DNA of 8,464 bases from Gammaproteobacteria bacterium (GTDB taxonomy: Bacteria > Pseudomonadota > Gammaproteobacteria > UBA5335 > SLRW01), in assembly GCA_007134115.1 (NCBI GenBank), contig SLLK01000326.1, positions 1 through 8,464 of the forward strand. The letters run 5' to 3'. Below, piece after piece: positions 1 to 6,525 of this stretch; position 1 is the first letter of the stretch, and every line of letters begins with the position of its first letter. The notes below the pieces were generated by a model. It searched no databases. It was given only the letters and a program-made list of their open reading frames with translations, and was not told where the DNA came from. The position numbers and the translations under genes are program-made.

Positions 1-51
1 CCCGGGCCACATCATGTATCATCTGCCCCTTGCCACCCTCCGCAAAACAAC

Positions 52-55
52 GAGG
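52..55 (+). promoter_or_regulatory. Ribosome binding site of the phosphotransferase gene
   Basis: GAGG lies 6 nt before ATG 62 and decides this start over the in-frame ATG at 14. Confidence 0.55.
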
Positions 56-61
56 CAGCCA

Positions 62-1129
62 ATGTCCGCAACAGATCCGCAACTGATTGAAGTCCGCGAC
101 GCGCACCGCTTTGATGAAAAAAAGCTGGCCGCCTTTCTGGCGGACAAGCGCCCCGAACAGTTCGGCGACGGTTTTGATATCCGGCAGTTTCAGGGCGGGC
201 AAAGTAACCCCACCTTTTTGCTGGAGAACCGCACCGGGCGCTATGTGCTGCGCAAGAAGCCGCCGGGCAAACTGCTGCCATCCGCGCACCAGGTGGAGCG
301 CGAGTACCGGGTCATCGACGCCCTGCAGAACACCGATGTTCCGGTGCCCGAGACCTTGCTGTTGTGCGAGGACGACGACGTCATCGGCACACCCTTCTAT
401 GTGATGCGTTTTGTGGAAGGACGGGTTTTCGACAATCCGTCCCTGGACGGCGCCTCCCCCGCTGAGCGCACCGCCATCTACGACGCGATGGCACTGACCA
501 TGGCGCAACTGCACAGCGTCGACTATGCGCAGGTGGGCCTGAGTGACTTCGGCAAGCATGGCGAATACATCAGCCGCCAGATCCACCGCTGGTCAAAGCA
601 GTACGAGGCCTCGCGCACCGGCGACGACAACCCGGCCATGGACAAGCTCATGGCATGGTTGCCGGAAAACATCCCCGATGCCGACGAAACGACCATTGCC
701 CACGGCGACTTCCGCCCGGGCAACCTGATGATCCATCCCGAGCGTGCCGAAGTCGTGGCGGTACTCGACTGGGAACTGTGCACGCTGGGGCACCCCCTGT
801 CCGATCTGGCCTACTTCTGCATTCCCTGGCATCTGCCGGCCGGCGTGCCCGGCATGAAAGGACTGGTGGGGCTGGACCTGGATGCGCTGGGTATTCCCGA
901 TGAACAGGCATTTGTCGATGAATACTGCCGCCAGGCGGGCCGCCCCGGCGGCATCCCGCAATGGCCGTTTTACATCGCGTTCGCCCTGTTCCGTCTCGCC
1001 GCCATCCTGCAAGGCGTATACAAACGCGGCCTGGACGGCAACGCCTCCAGTGCCAATGCGCTGGAAATGGGCAAGGGTGCGGCATTGCTCGCCGAGGCCG
1101 GCTGGGAACAGGCACAAAAGATAAAGTAA
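62..1129 (+). CDS. ACAD10/11-type phosphotransferase (APH-fold kinase), possible hydroxyacyl-CoA kinase
   Basis: A 355-residue soluble protein with the aminoglycoside-phosphotransferase kinase fold. Visible motifs are a nucleotide-loop-like QFQGGQSNPTF (residues 42-52), a candidate ATP-binding lysine in VLRKKPPG (63-70), the catalytic Brenner motif HGDFRPGN (214-221, with D216 and N221) and the metal-binding VLDWE (234-238, D236) followed by TLGHPLSDLAY. This version of the motif block is typical of the kinase domain of ACAD10/ACAD11 and of bacterial stand-alone relatives such as LvaA of Pseudomonas putida, which phosphorylates 4-hydroxyvaleryl-CoA. A hydroxyacyl-CoA substrate is therefore plausible but not shown. 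ATG 62 is chosen because GAGG at 52-55 sits 6 nt upstream. The frame stays open to the window edge, and an in-frame ATG at 14 has no comparable site. The gene ends 34 nt before the convergent glycosyltransferase gene. Partner enzymes, often an acyl-CoA dehydrogenase in this family, would have to lie upstream of the window. Confidence 0.9.
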   Translation: MSATDPQLIEVRDAHRFDEKKLAAFLADKRPEQFGDGFDIRQFQGGQSNPTFLLENRTGRYVLRKKPPGKLLPSAHQVEREYRVIDALQNTDVPVPETLLLCEDDDVIGTPFYVMRFVEGRVFDNPSLDGASPAERTAIYDAMALTMAQLHSVDYAQVGLSDFGKHGEYISRQIHRWSKQYEASRTGDDNPAMDKLMAWLPENIPDADETTIAHGDFRPGNLMIHPERAEVVAVLDWELCTLGHPLSDLAYFCIPWHLPAGVPGMKGLVGLDLDALGIPDEQAFVDEYCRQAGRPGGIPQWPFYIAFALFRLAAILQGVYKRGLDGNASSANALEMGKGAALLAEAGWEQAQKIK

Positions 1130-1163
1130 GCGCGGCATGTCGCCGCTGGCAACGGCGGGTTGA

Positions 1164-2240
1164 TCAAGACATCGGGCGTACGCGGGCCCGGGCCCCGGCG
1201 CCCGGCAATAATTGCCGCCAGGCAGGCTCAAGCGCTTGCTCATACCACGCCGAGACATCGACCGGCGGCGGCAGGGCAACCTCCAGCCACTGCGCCAGGC
1301 GCGCGCGCAGTGCCGCGCCGTCGCCGGGCGGATAACGGTAAGCGGCGGCGTACTGTTCCGGGTAACACAAGGCGTCGGGCACCAGTGGCCGCGCGCCGGC
1401 GCTGGCCGCTTCCAGCACCGCCAGCCCCTGGAACTCGTGCAGGGCCGTGCTCACCACAATACCGGCCGTGCCCAACAGTTGTTCATAGCGGGCACGCTCT
1501 ACCTTGCCATCGGCGACGATCCGCGCTGCCAGCTCACGGCGCAAAACGGCCAGACTGGGCGGCGTGCGGCGTGGCCGCGGCCCCAGCAACGCCAGGCGAA
1601 AATCCACGCCATCGGCAGCCAGCTGCCGCACCGCGGCGGCAAACACCTCCGGCGCCTTGTCATACTCCCAGCGATGGTTCCACACAATCAGCCGCGGATC
1701 ACGCTCGACGCCCTGCGTCACGGGCTTCACCGGCACCGGGCAGACCACTGACTTGCGCGCCAGCCGCGCCCCCACATGGCGCGGACGCTCGTCCGGCATG
1801 CGCCGGATCAGGTGGTCCACGCCGTCAATAAACGAGTCGCGATTGAACGCCGAGTTGAAAATCAGCCGCTCGGCAGCCAGCGCGCCGTAAAGCTGCACCA
1901 TCTGCGGCTCCACTGAACGCACCTGATGCTCGCCCGGCGGATAGGCGAACTGGTTTTCATGGAAGTAATAGTCCACGGGCACCTGCGCCAGTCGCGGGTG
2001 CAAGCCCTTGAGTGTGGCCAGATCCACCATGGAGGTCGCGATCATACGATCGGGCTGGTCGGCGGGCAGTTGCGCCAGCCATGACAGGGGGTTGCCCCGG
2101 ATACGCCAGCGAAAATGGCGCCCCGGCAGTTCCAGGCGCTGCCACTGGATATGCTCAAAGCGCGATACCAGCCAGTCCGACCACGCCGCGTGACTGTCGG
2201 CCCGATACGCCGACAGCAGCCACATCCGGGGCCGGCTCAT
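1164..2240 (-). CDS. GTDC1/QTMAN-like glycosyltransferase (DUF3524 domain), putative tRNA-queuosine mannosyltransferase
   Basis: A 358-residue protein with no signal peptide or membrane segment, so cytoplasmic. The N-terminal half (about 1-170) carries the marks of the DUF3524/QTMAN N-terminal domain: WLLSAYRADSHAAW (7-20), RHFRWRIRGNPLSW (41-54), ATSMVDLATLKGL (68-80), HENQFAYP (94-101) and FNSAFNRDSF (128-137). The C-terminal half resembles a GT4-type nucleotide-sugar domain, with NHRWEYDKAPE (188-198) and an E-x7-E motif (E269 and E277 in LHEFQGLAVLEA). The human member, GTDC1, adds mannose to queuosine at position 34 of tRNA-Asp. By family membership this protein may glycosylate queuosine in tRNA, but donor and acceptor are not readable from sequence. 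Its ATG overlaps the TRAP permease stop (ATGA, 2237-2240), so translation is probably coupled. It is the last gene of the minus-strand operon. An alternative start at Met6 (2225) would change little. Confidence 0.86.
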   Translation of the reverse strand: MSRPRMWLLSAYRADSHAAWSDWLVSRFEHIQWQRLELPGRHFRWRIRGNPLSWLAQLPADQPDRMIATSMVDLATLKGLHPRLAQVPVDYYFHENQFAYPPGEHQVRSVEPQMVQLYGALAAERLIFNSAFNRDSFIDGVDHLIRRMPDERPRHVGARLARKSVVCPVPVKPVTQGVERDPRLIVWNHRWEYDKAPEVFAAAVRQLAADGVDFRLALLGPRPRRTPPSLAVLRRELAARIVADGKVERARYEQLLGTAGIVVSTALHEFQGLAVLEAASAGARPLVPDALCYPEQYAAAYRYPPGDGAALRARLAQWLEVALPPPVDVSAWYEQALEPAWRQLLPGAGARARVRPMS

Positions 2241-4240
2241 GACGACGGCGGTGCCTGCTGTTCACCAGGCCGGCGCAGGATAGCCAGCACCGACCCGGCC
2301 ACCACCAGCACCACTGCCGTCAACATCAGGCTGCGGTGCGACAGATCCAGCATGCCGCCGCCGGGGGTGGCCATGAGCAACCCCCCGGCAAACACCAGCA
2401 CGCGCGCGACGGCGCCGGAAAAATGCTCGCCCAGGTTGCCCACGCCGAGCAGATATCCCTGCAGGGCCGCCGATACCAGCGCCACCCCAAGCAAGGCAGT
2501 CGCCAGCACGGTGAGCACTTCGGCCGGACCCGCCTGCATCAGCAGGGCCGGGTTGAACACGAAAAAGAACGGGATGAAGTAGATGATGGCCCCCAGCTTC
2601 ATCGCCTGCAGCCCGGCACGCATGGGTGAGACCTTCGCCACACTGGCGGCGGCGAACGCGGCCAGGGCCACCGGCGGCGTGATGAAGCTGAGCATGCCCC
2701 AGTACATGATGAACATGTGTGAGGCGATCGCATTCAGGCCGCTGGCCTCAAGCGCCGGCGCCAGCACAATGGCCAGGAAGATATAGGCTGCCGTCACCGT
2801 CATGCCGATGCCCAGCACAAAACTGGTCAATGCGCCCATGATCAGAAGAATCAGCACGTTGTCGCCGGCCAGGTAAACCAGATCGTTGGTCAGGGTGCCC
2901 GCCATGCCGGTGACCGAGAGCGCCCCGACGATGAGGCCAATGGCGGCCAGAATGCCCGCCAGCTCGGCCATGATCTGGCCCATCGCGGCAAGCATGCGCA
3001 GGAACTTCTGCCAATCCATGCGATGGCTGCTGAACTGGTTGATGATCAGCAACAGCGCTGTCGCCAGAAACGGCGCCGTGGCCTCGCGCTGCAACCAGAT
3101 CAGCAGCCAGATCAACAACACGAATACGGCGATGAAATACCAGCCTTCGCGGAACACCCTGCCCACGGCGGGCAATTCGGCCTGCGGCAGGCCATGCAGT
3201 TTGTTGCGCGCCGCGTAGGCATCAATCTGCATGAACAGACCGAAGAAATACAGCACCGAAGGAATAATCGCGGCAATCGCCACCGTGACGTAACTCACCC
3301 CCAGAAAACTGGCCATGACAAACGCGGTGGCGCCCATGATGGGCGGCATCAGCACACCCCCGGTCGAGGCGCAGGCCTCAATGCCGGCGGCGTGCTGACG
3401 GGAAAACCCGGTGCGTCGCATCGCCGGAATCGACAGGGGGCCGGTGGTCAACACATTGGTCACCGGCCCGCCGCTCATCGACCCCATCAGGCCACTGGAG
3501 AAAATCGCCACCTTGGCCGGCCCGCCGCGATAGCGACCCAGCAAGGCAAAGGCGAAATCAATAAAGAACGCGCCGGCACCGGTAAACTGCAGCGCGACGC
3601 CGAACAGCAAAAAGCCGAACACCAGCAAGGCAAAAGCCTGCATGGGAATACCGAACAGGCTTTCCTCGCTCATGACATGGAACATGGCCGCATCCTGCAG
3701 ACCCATGCTCACCCCGGCGACCACGTCGGGCACGCGGTCGGCATATAACGGGTACAGCGAGAGCACCAGCACGATCACAAAAATCGGCCAACCGCCCGCC
3801 CGTCGCCCGGCCTCGAGCACGATGGCCCAGGTCACCAGCGCCAGCCACACGCCGGTGGCGGGCGCCGCGTACTCCCATGCTTCAAGCACAATGCGCTCGG
3901 CGTGCCAGGCGTAATAACCAAATACGCCGGCGATCACCAGCACAATGAGCACGTCATACCAGGCCACCGAGGTGCGCGAGGATCGGCGCGTGGCGGGGAA
4001 GGTGATATACACCATGGCCAGCATCAGCCCCGCGATGAGATACAGATAGCGCATCTCCTGCATCACCGTGCCAACCAGAAAACCCAGATTGAAGATCTGG
4101 TTGACGGCCAGCAGGATCGCCACCACCGTCGCCGCGGCCATAATCGCTCGCCATACCGGCGACAACTGCCGGTAGCGTTCCACATCCACCGTCTGGTCGC
4201 CGCTGATCGGCGGCTGCGTCCTGTGGTTGCTGTTTACCAC
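2237..4240 (-). CDS. TRAP transporter permease, 4TM/12TM (DctQ-DctM) fusion
   Basis: A very hydrophobic inner-membrane protein of 667 residues that fuses the small (DctQ-like) and large (DctM-like) TRAP subunits. Such permeases use ion gradients to import a substrate delivered by a periplasmic binding protein. Four N-terminal hydrophobic segments (about 31-50, 64-82, 95-112, 130-165) precede the large domain. DctM signatures are GSMSGGPVTNVLTTG (253-267), IEACASTGGVLMPPIMGATA (287-306), LGIGMTVTAAYIF (476-488) and MLSFITPPVALAAFA (516-530). A further hydrophobic tail runs from about 572 to 655. The longest frame begins at a TTG (4264) inside the preceding gene with no ribosome site. GTG 4240 is preferred because TAGG at 4247-4250 lies 6 nt upstream and overlaps the stop of the binding-protein gene, which suggests coupled translation. 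Fused permeases of this kind pair with TAXI binding proteins, as here. Confidence 0.95.
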   Translation of the reverse strand: MVNSNHRTQPPISGDQTVDVERYRQLSPVWRAIMAAATVVAILLAVNQIFNLGFLVGTVMQEMRYLYLIAGLMLAMVYITFPATRRSSRTSVAWYDVLIVLVIAGVFGYYAWHAERIVLEAWEYAAPATGVWLALVTWAIVLEAGRRAGGWPIFVIVLVLSLYPLYADRVPDVVAGVSMGLQDAAMFHVMSEESLFGIPMQAFALLVFGFLLFGVALQFTGAGAFFIDFAFALLGRYRGGPAKVAIFSSGLMGSMSGGPVTNVLTTGPLSIPAMRRTGFSRQHAAGIEACASTGGVLMPPIMGATAFVMASFLGVSYVTVAIAAIIPSVLYFFGLFMQIDAYAARNKLHGLPQAELPAVGRVFREGWYFIAVFVLLIWLLIWLQREATAPFLATALLLIINQFSSHRMDWQKFLRMLAAMGQIMAELAGILAAIGLIVGALSVTGMAGTLTNDLVYLAGDNVLILLIMGALTSFVLGIGMTVTAAYIFLAIVLAPALEASGLNAIASHMFIMYWGMLSFITPPVALAAFAAASVAKVSPMRAGLQAMKLGAIIYFIPFFFVFNPALLMQAGPAEVLTVLATALLGVALVSAALQGYLLGVGNLGEHFSGAVARVLVFAGGLLMATPGGGMLDLSHRSLMLTAVVLVVAGSVLAILRRPGEQQAPPSS

Positions 4241-4247
4241 GCCACGC

Positions 4248-5414
4248 CTACCACTGCTCGGCAATCGGGATCATGTCTGCCTCCTGCAGCGCCGCATGCC
4301 GGGCTCGCATCCAGCCCTGCATGAACGCATCCCCGTTCTCGGGTGCATCCGAAACATACTGCTGCCAGGCGTCGGCCAGTACCTGCTGGCGCGCCAGATT
4401 CTCTTGCTGGCGCTGCTCGGCCGCCTCGCTCCATTCACCGATTTCGCGAAAGTACCGCACCGCCCCCGGATGATAGGGCACGAAGGCCTTTTCAAAATGC
4501 TGGCGATCCATGGCCCACCCGGTGCCCCCGGGGGCATTGTTCTTGTACTGTTCATAGTGGCGATGCAGCACCCGCGTCATGGCGTAGACCAGCTCTTCCT
4601 CCGCATCCGGCATGGTGATCAGGAAGGGGTACGGCGAAGAGAACATCTCCACCCCATCGGTCGGGATGGTCGGCCCTTCCGTCGCCACGTGCGGCAAAAA
4701 CCACGGCAGGCGACTCAACACCCGCTCCACCGCCGCCTCATCGTCATGCGGGAAGCGCACGAAATGCAGGCCCCGCGGCGAGGCTTCCAGCTGCCGGAAA
4801 GGCGCCGAATTGCAGGAACCACCCACCGCATCCGCGCGATTGTCGATCACTGCCTGCACCGACGAGGGATAACCCCCGACTTCCACCTTCTCCACGTCGT
4901 CCCAGCTCAGCCCGGCATACGCCAGCAGGGCCCGGCTGCCATTGTTCAGCGAGGGCGCCCCCTGCACCCAGGTCAGGCGTTTACCGCGCATGTCGTGCAC
5001 TGTTTCTATATCCGCATCAGCCGCCGTGGCGAAGGTAAATGAACAGCCATCGGAAAGATTCCACATCACCGCGCGCAGCGGCTGTGGTCCCCAGGCCCGT
5101 TCACCGAAGTTGAGCATGCCTTCCTGCGCGTAGACGGCTTCGGAGCCACCGGCGGAGAAATGCACACGGCCGCTGCGCAGCGGCGACAGGCGCGACACAT
5201 CATTGCGCCCGGGAATGACCCGAAGATTGGTGCGGTACTCGCGCTGCAACACGCTGCCAATGGCCACCGCCTGGCTGTAGCCGCTGGTCCCGGTGGGATA
5301 GGCCGACCAGATCACCGTCCGCGGCAACTCGATCTCACCGGCATATACCGGCCACGCCGCCATCAACAGCGATACGGCCAGGATGCCCGTCAGCTTGCGT
5401 ACCCGGCAGTGCAT
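4248..5414 (-). CDS. TAXI family TRAP transporter solute-binding protein
   Basis: A 388-residue periplasmic binding protein. Residues 1-25 form a Sec signal peptide: a basic HCRVRK, a hydrophobic core ILAVSLLMAAW and a probable cleavage after VYA. The mature protein starts with a short strand and GTSGYSQ (42-48), the loop characteristic of TAXI proteins, followed by the region around SAGGSEAVYA (87-96), RGKRLTWVQGAPSLNNGS (143-160) and FVPYHPGAVRYFREIG (311-326). It captures a small, probably anionic, solute and passes it to the permease encoded next; the ligand cannot be read from sequence. It is longer than many TAXI proteins because of a Gln/Glu-rich helical tail (about 328-388). ATG 5414 is chosen because GGGGAG (5423-5428) lies 8 nt upstream. 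A GTG at 5444 would extend the frame by ten residues ahead of the natural signal-peptide start. Confidence 0.92.
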   Translation of the reverse strand: MHCRVRKLTGILAVSLLMAAWPVYAGEIELPRTVIWSAYPTGTSGYSQAVAIGSVLQREYRTNLRVIPGRNDVSRLSPLRSGRVHFSAGGSEAVYAQEGMLNFGERAWGPQPLRAVMWNLSDGCSFTFATAADADIETVHDMRGKRLTWVQGAPSLNNGSRALLAYAGLSWDDVEKVEVGGYPSSVQAVIDNRADAVGGSCNSAPFRQLEASPRGLHFVRFPHDDEAAVERVLSRLPWFLPHVATEGPTIPTDGVEMFSSPYPFLITMPDAEEELVYAMTRVLHRHYEQYKNNAPGGTGWAMDRQHFEKAFVPYHPGAVRYFREIGEWSEAAEQRQQENLARQQVLADAWQQYVSDAPENGDAFMQGWMRARHAALQEADMIPIAEQW

Positions 5415-5422
5415 ACATCCAG

Positions 5423-5428
5423 CTCCCC
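5423..5428 (-). promoter_or_regulatory. Ribosome binding site of the TAXI binding-protein gene
   Basis: On the minus strand GGGGAG lies 8 nt before ATG 5414. It supports this start over the GTG at 5444. Confidence 0.6.
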
Positions 5429-5533
5429 GTTTGCGCCGCGCCACGGTGATTCACCCATGGCGTAATGGGACCAATTGTGCGCGAAGTTGGCGCCCGCATC
5501 CAGGCAACGCCAGACACCCGTGCCCACCACGGC

Positions 5534-6424
5534 CTACTCGCTGAGCTCCTCTTCCACCCTGAGCAATTCCGCGCGCACCGCTTGCGCCGCCGGCGAGGGC
5601 GTCTGCCCGGCAAGGCGCACAATGCCGTAGGCGCTGGCATAGGCGGGGGTGTCTTTCACCGGCAGCTCCACCAGTTCGCCGCGCGCAAGCTGGCCGGCGA
5701 TGGTGGAGCGCGGCGCCACGCTGATCACATCGCTGGCGGCAACCAGCGCACGCAGGAAAAGCGCATCATCGCTGACCACCGTGTAGTCCTCATCCAGCGC
5801 GCCGAACCCCTCACCCAGATTCTGCGGAATTTCGGTGCCGGCCAGCGGATACTGTGCCAGCGAGTCCGCGTCGAGCCGCGGCAATGCCAGCAAGGGATGC
5901 CCGGGGCGGCAGAAAAATACCGTGCGATGCGAGGGCATGGGTGTGATATCCAGATCCCCGGCACCGGCCAGTTCGCGTATATCGGCAACAAACAGGTCCA
6001 GCTCGCCCTCGCGCAGCAGCCGCGTGAGACCACGCCAGTTATCAATCATCACCCGCACCCGCAGTCCCGGATGGGCGCTGACCAGACGTCCGGTGACCGT
6101 GGGTAGCAAACTGGCCGCCGGGTACGGGCCGGCGCCCACCGCCACCTGCCCCGAATCCAGCCCGCGCAGTTGCCGGATTTCCTTTTCCAGTTGCCGGCTC
6201 TGATGCACGATCTGCGCGCCCCGCTCAAGCAGCAAGCGGCCGAATACGGTGGGCCTTATGCCGCCCTGCCCGCGATCAAAGAGCGTGACCTGTAAATGCG
6301 TCTCGAGCGCCTGGATACTGCGCGTAAAAGCCGGCTGACTGAGGTGCACGGCGCGTGCTGCTCGCCCGAAGTGCGCATGCTCGGCAAGCGCGCGTACGTG
6401 CTGCAGTTGACGCAGATTCAGCAT
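5534..6424 (-). CDS. LysR-type transcriptional regulator
   Basis: A 296-residue protein of standard LysR length. Residues 1-60 are the winged helix-turn-helix: NLRQLQHVRALAEHAHFGRA, LSQPAFTRSIQALE (28-41), then LFDRGQGG and RPTVFGRLLLERG. After the linker helix (about 65-90), residues 92-296 form the effector-binding domain, opening with GQVAVGAGPYPAASLLP (92-108). It is transcribed away from the alkylsulfatase gene and lies 119 nt upstream of the TRAP operon on the same strand. Divergent LysR regulators usually control the neighbouring gene and repress their own, so the sulfatase is the most likely target, with the TRAP genes possible. The effector is unknown. ATG 6424 matches the usual family N-terminus, with GGAAA at about 6433-6437 as a modest ribosome site. 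Confidence 0.95.
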   Translation of the reverse strand: MLNLRQLQHVRALAEHAHFGRAARAVHLSQPAFTRSIQALETHLQVTLFDRGQGGIRPTVFGRLLLERGAQIVHQSRQLEKEIRQLRGLDSGQVAVGAGPYPAASLLPTVTGRLVSAHPGLRVRVMIDNWRGLTRLLREGELDLFVADIRELAGAGDLDITPMPSHRTVFFCRPGHPLLALPRLDADSLAQYPLAGTEIPQNLGEGFGALDEDYTVVSDDALFLRALVAASDVISVAPRSTIAGQLARGELVELPVKDTPAYASAYGIVRLAGQTPSPAAQAVRAELLRVEEELSE

Positions 6425-6425
6425 G

Positions 6426-6440
6426 ATGCAATTTCCGCAT
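6426..6440. promoter_or_regulatory. Candidate LysR operator (T-N11-A dyad)
   Basis: ATGC-N7-GCAT is a dyad containing T-N11-A (T6427 and A6439), the LysR box format. It starts 2 nt from the regulator's ATG and lies between that ATG and its -10 element. Binding there would suit autorepression and could influence the divergent sulfatase promoter. The arms are only 4 bp, so chance occurrence is possible. Confidence 0.4.
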
Positions 6441-6448
6441 TGAAAACC

Positions 6449-6476
6449 ATTATAAAATGCATTTGAAGTATGTCAT
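6449..6476 (-). promoter_or_regulatory. Predicted sigma-70 promoter of the LysR gene
   Basis: On the minus strand a perfect -10 TATAAT (6449-6454) lies 16 bp from a -35 ATGACA (6471-6476), a 5/6 match to consensus. Transcription would begin near 6442, giving a leader of about 18 nt before ATG 6424. Confidence 0.6.
6451..6456 (+). promoter_or_regulatory. Possible -10 element of the alkylsulfatase gene
   Basis: TATAAA on the plus strand overlaps the regulator's -10 on the other strand. The position 17 bp upstream (6428-6433, GCAATT) is a poor -35, as is common at activator-dependent promoters. Part of a perfect 10-bp palindrome, AAATGCATTT (6455-6464), overlaps its downstream edge. Confidence 0.3.
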
Positions 6477-6514
6477 GCGATCTGCAAGGCTGCCAAATGA
6501 TGTTCGTTCCGATC

Positions 6515-6520
6515 AGGAGA
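6515..6520 (+). promoter_or_regulatory. Ribosome binding site of the alkylsulfatase gene
   Basis: AGGAGA lies 5 nt before ATG 6526, a near-ideal site. It rules in this start over the in-frame ATG at 6457, which lies among the promoter elements. Confidence 0.85.
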
Positions 6521-6525
6521 GAGCC

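Noticed and set aside
14..61. In-frame ATG at 14 as the start of the phosphotransferase
   Set aside because: There is no ribosome site before it, whereas GAGG stands 6 nt before ATG 62 and the MSATDP start looks natural for the family.
1141..1157. Small hairpin (CGCCG and CGGCG) between the convergent phosphotransferase and glycosyltransferase genes
   Set aside because: The stem is only 5 bp and no T-run follows, which is too weak to call a terminator in GC-rich DNA.
593..1279. A 228-codon minus-strand frame across the end of the phosphotransferase and glycosyltransferase genes
   Set aside because: It overlaps two well-supported genes and its translation is Gly/Arg/Val-rich without family features, so it is a shadow.
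1212..1751. A 179-codon plus-strand frame and a 223-codon frame (1160-1831) opposite the glycosyltransferase gene
   Set aside because: Both are antisense to conserved motifs of the glycosyltransferase and have low-complexity Arg/Pro/Ala translations.
3023..3748. A 241-codon plus-strand frame inside the TRAP permease gene
   Set aside because: Its product is rich in His, Gln and Arg, the typical complement of hydrophobic membrane-protein codons. The minus-strand permease is certain.
4241..4264. TTG at 4264 as the start of the TRAP permease
   Set aside because: It lies inside the preceding gene with no ribosome site. GTG 4240 has TAGG 6 nt upstream.
5471..5490. Imperfect 20-bp dyad upstream of the TAXI gene (CCAA and TTGG arms) as a second LysR operator
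   Set aside because: Only 7 of 10 positions pair, it does not match the T-N11-A dyad at 6426-6440, and no convincing promoter was found beside it in 5415-5533.
6457..6525. In-frame ATG at 6457 as the start of the alkylsulfatase
   Set aside because: It falls within the divergent promoter region, lacks a ribosome site and would bury the lipoprotein signal peptide behind 23 residues.
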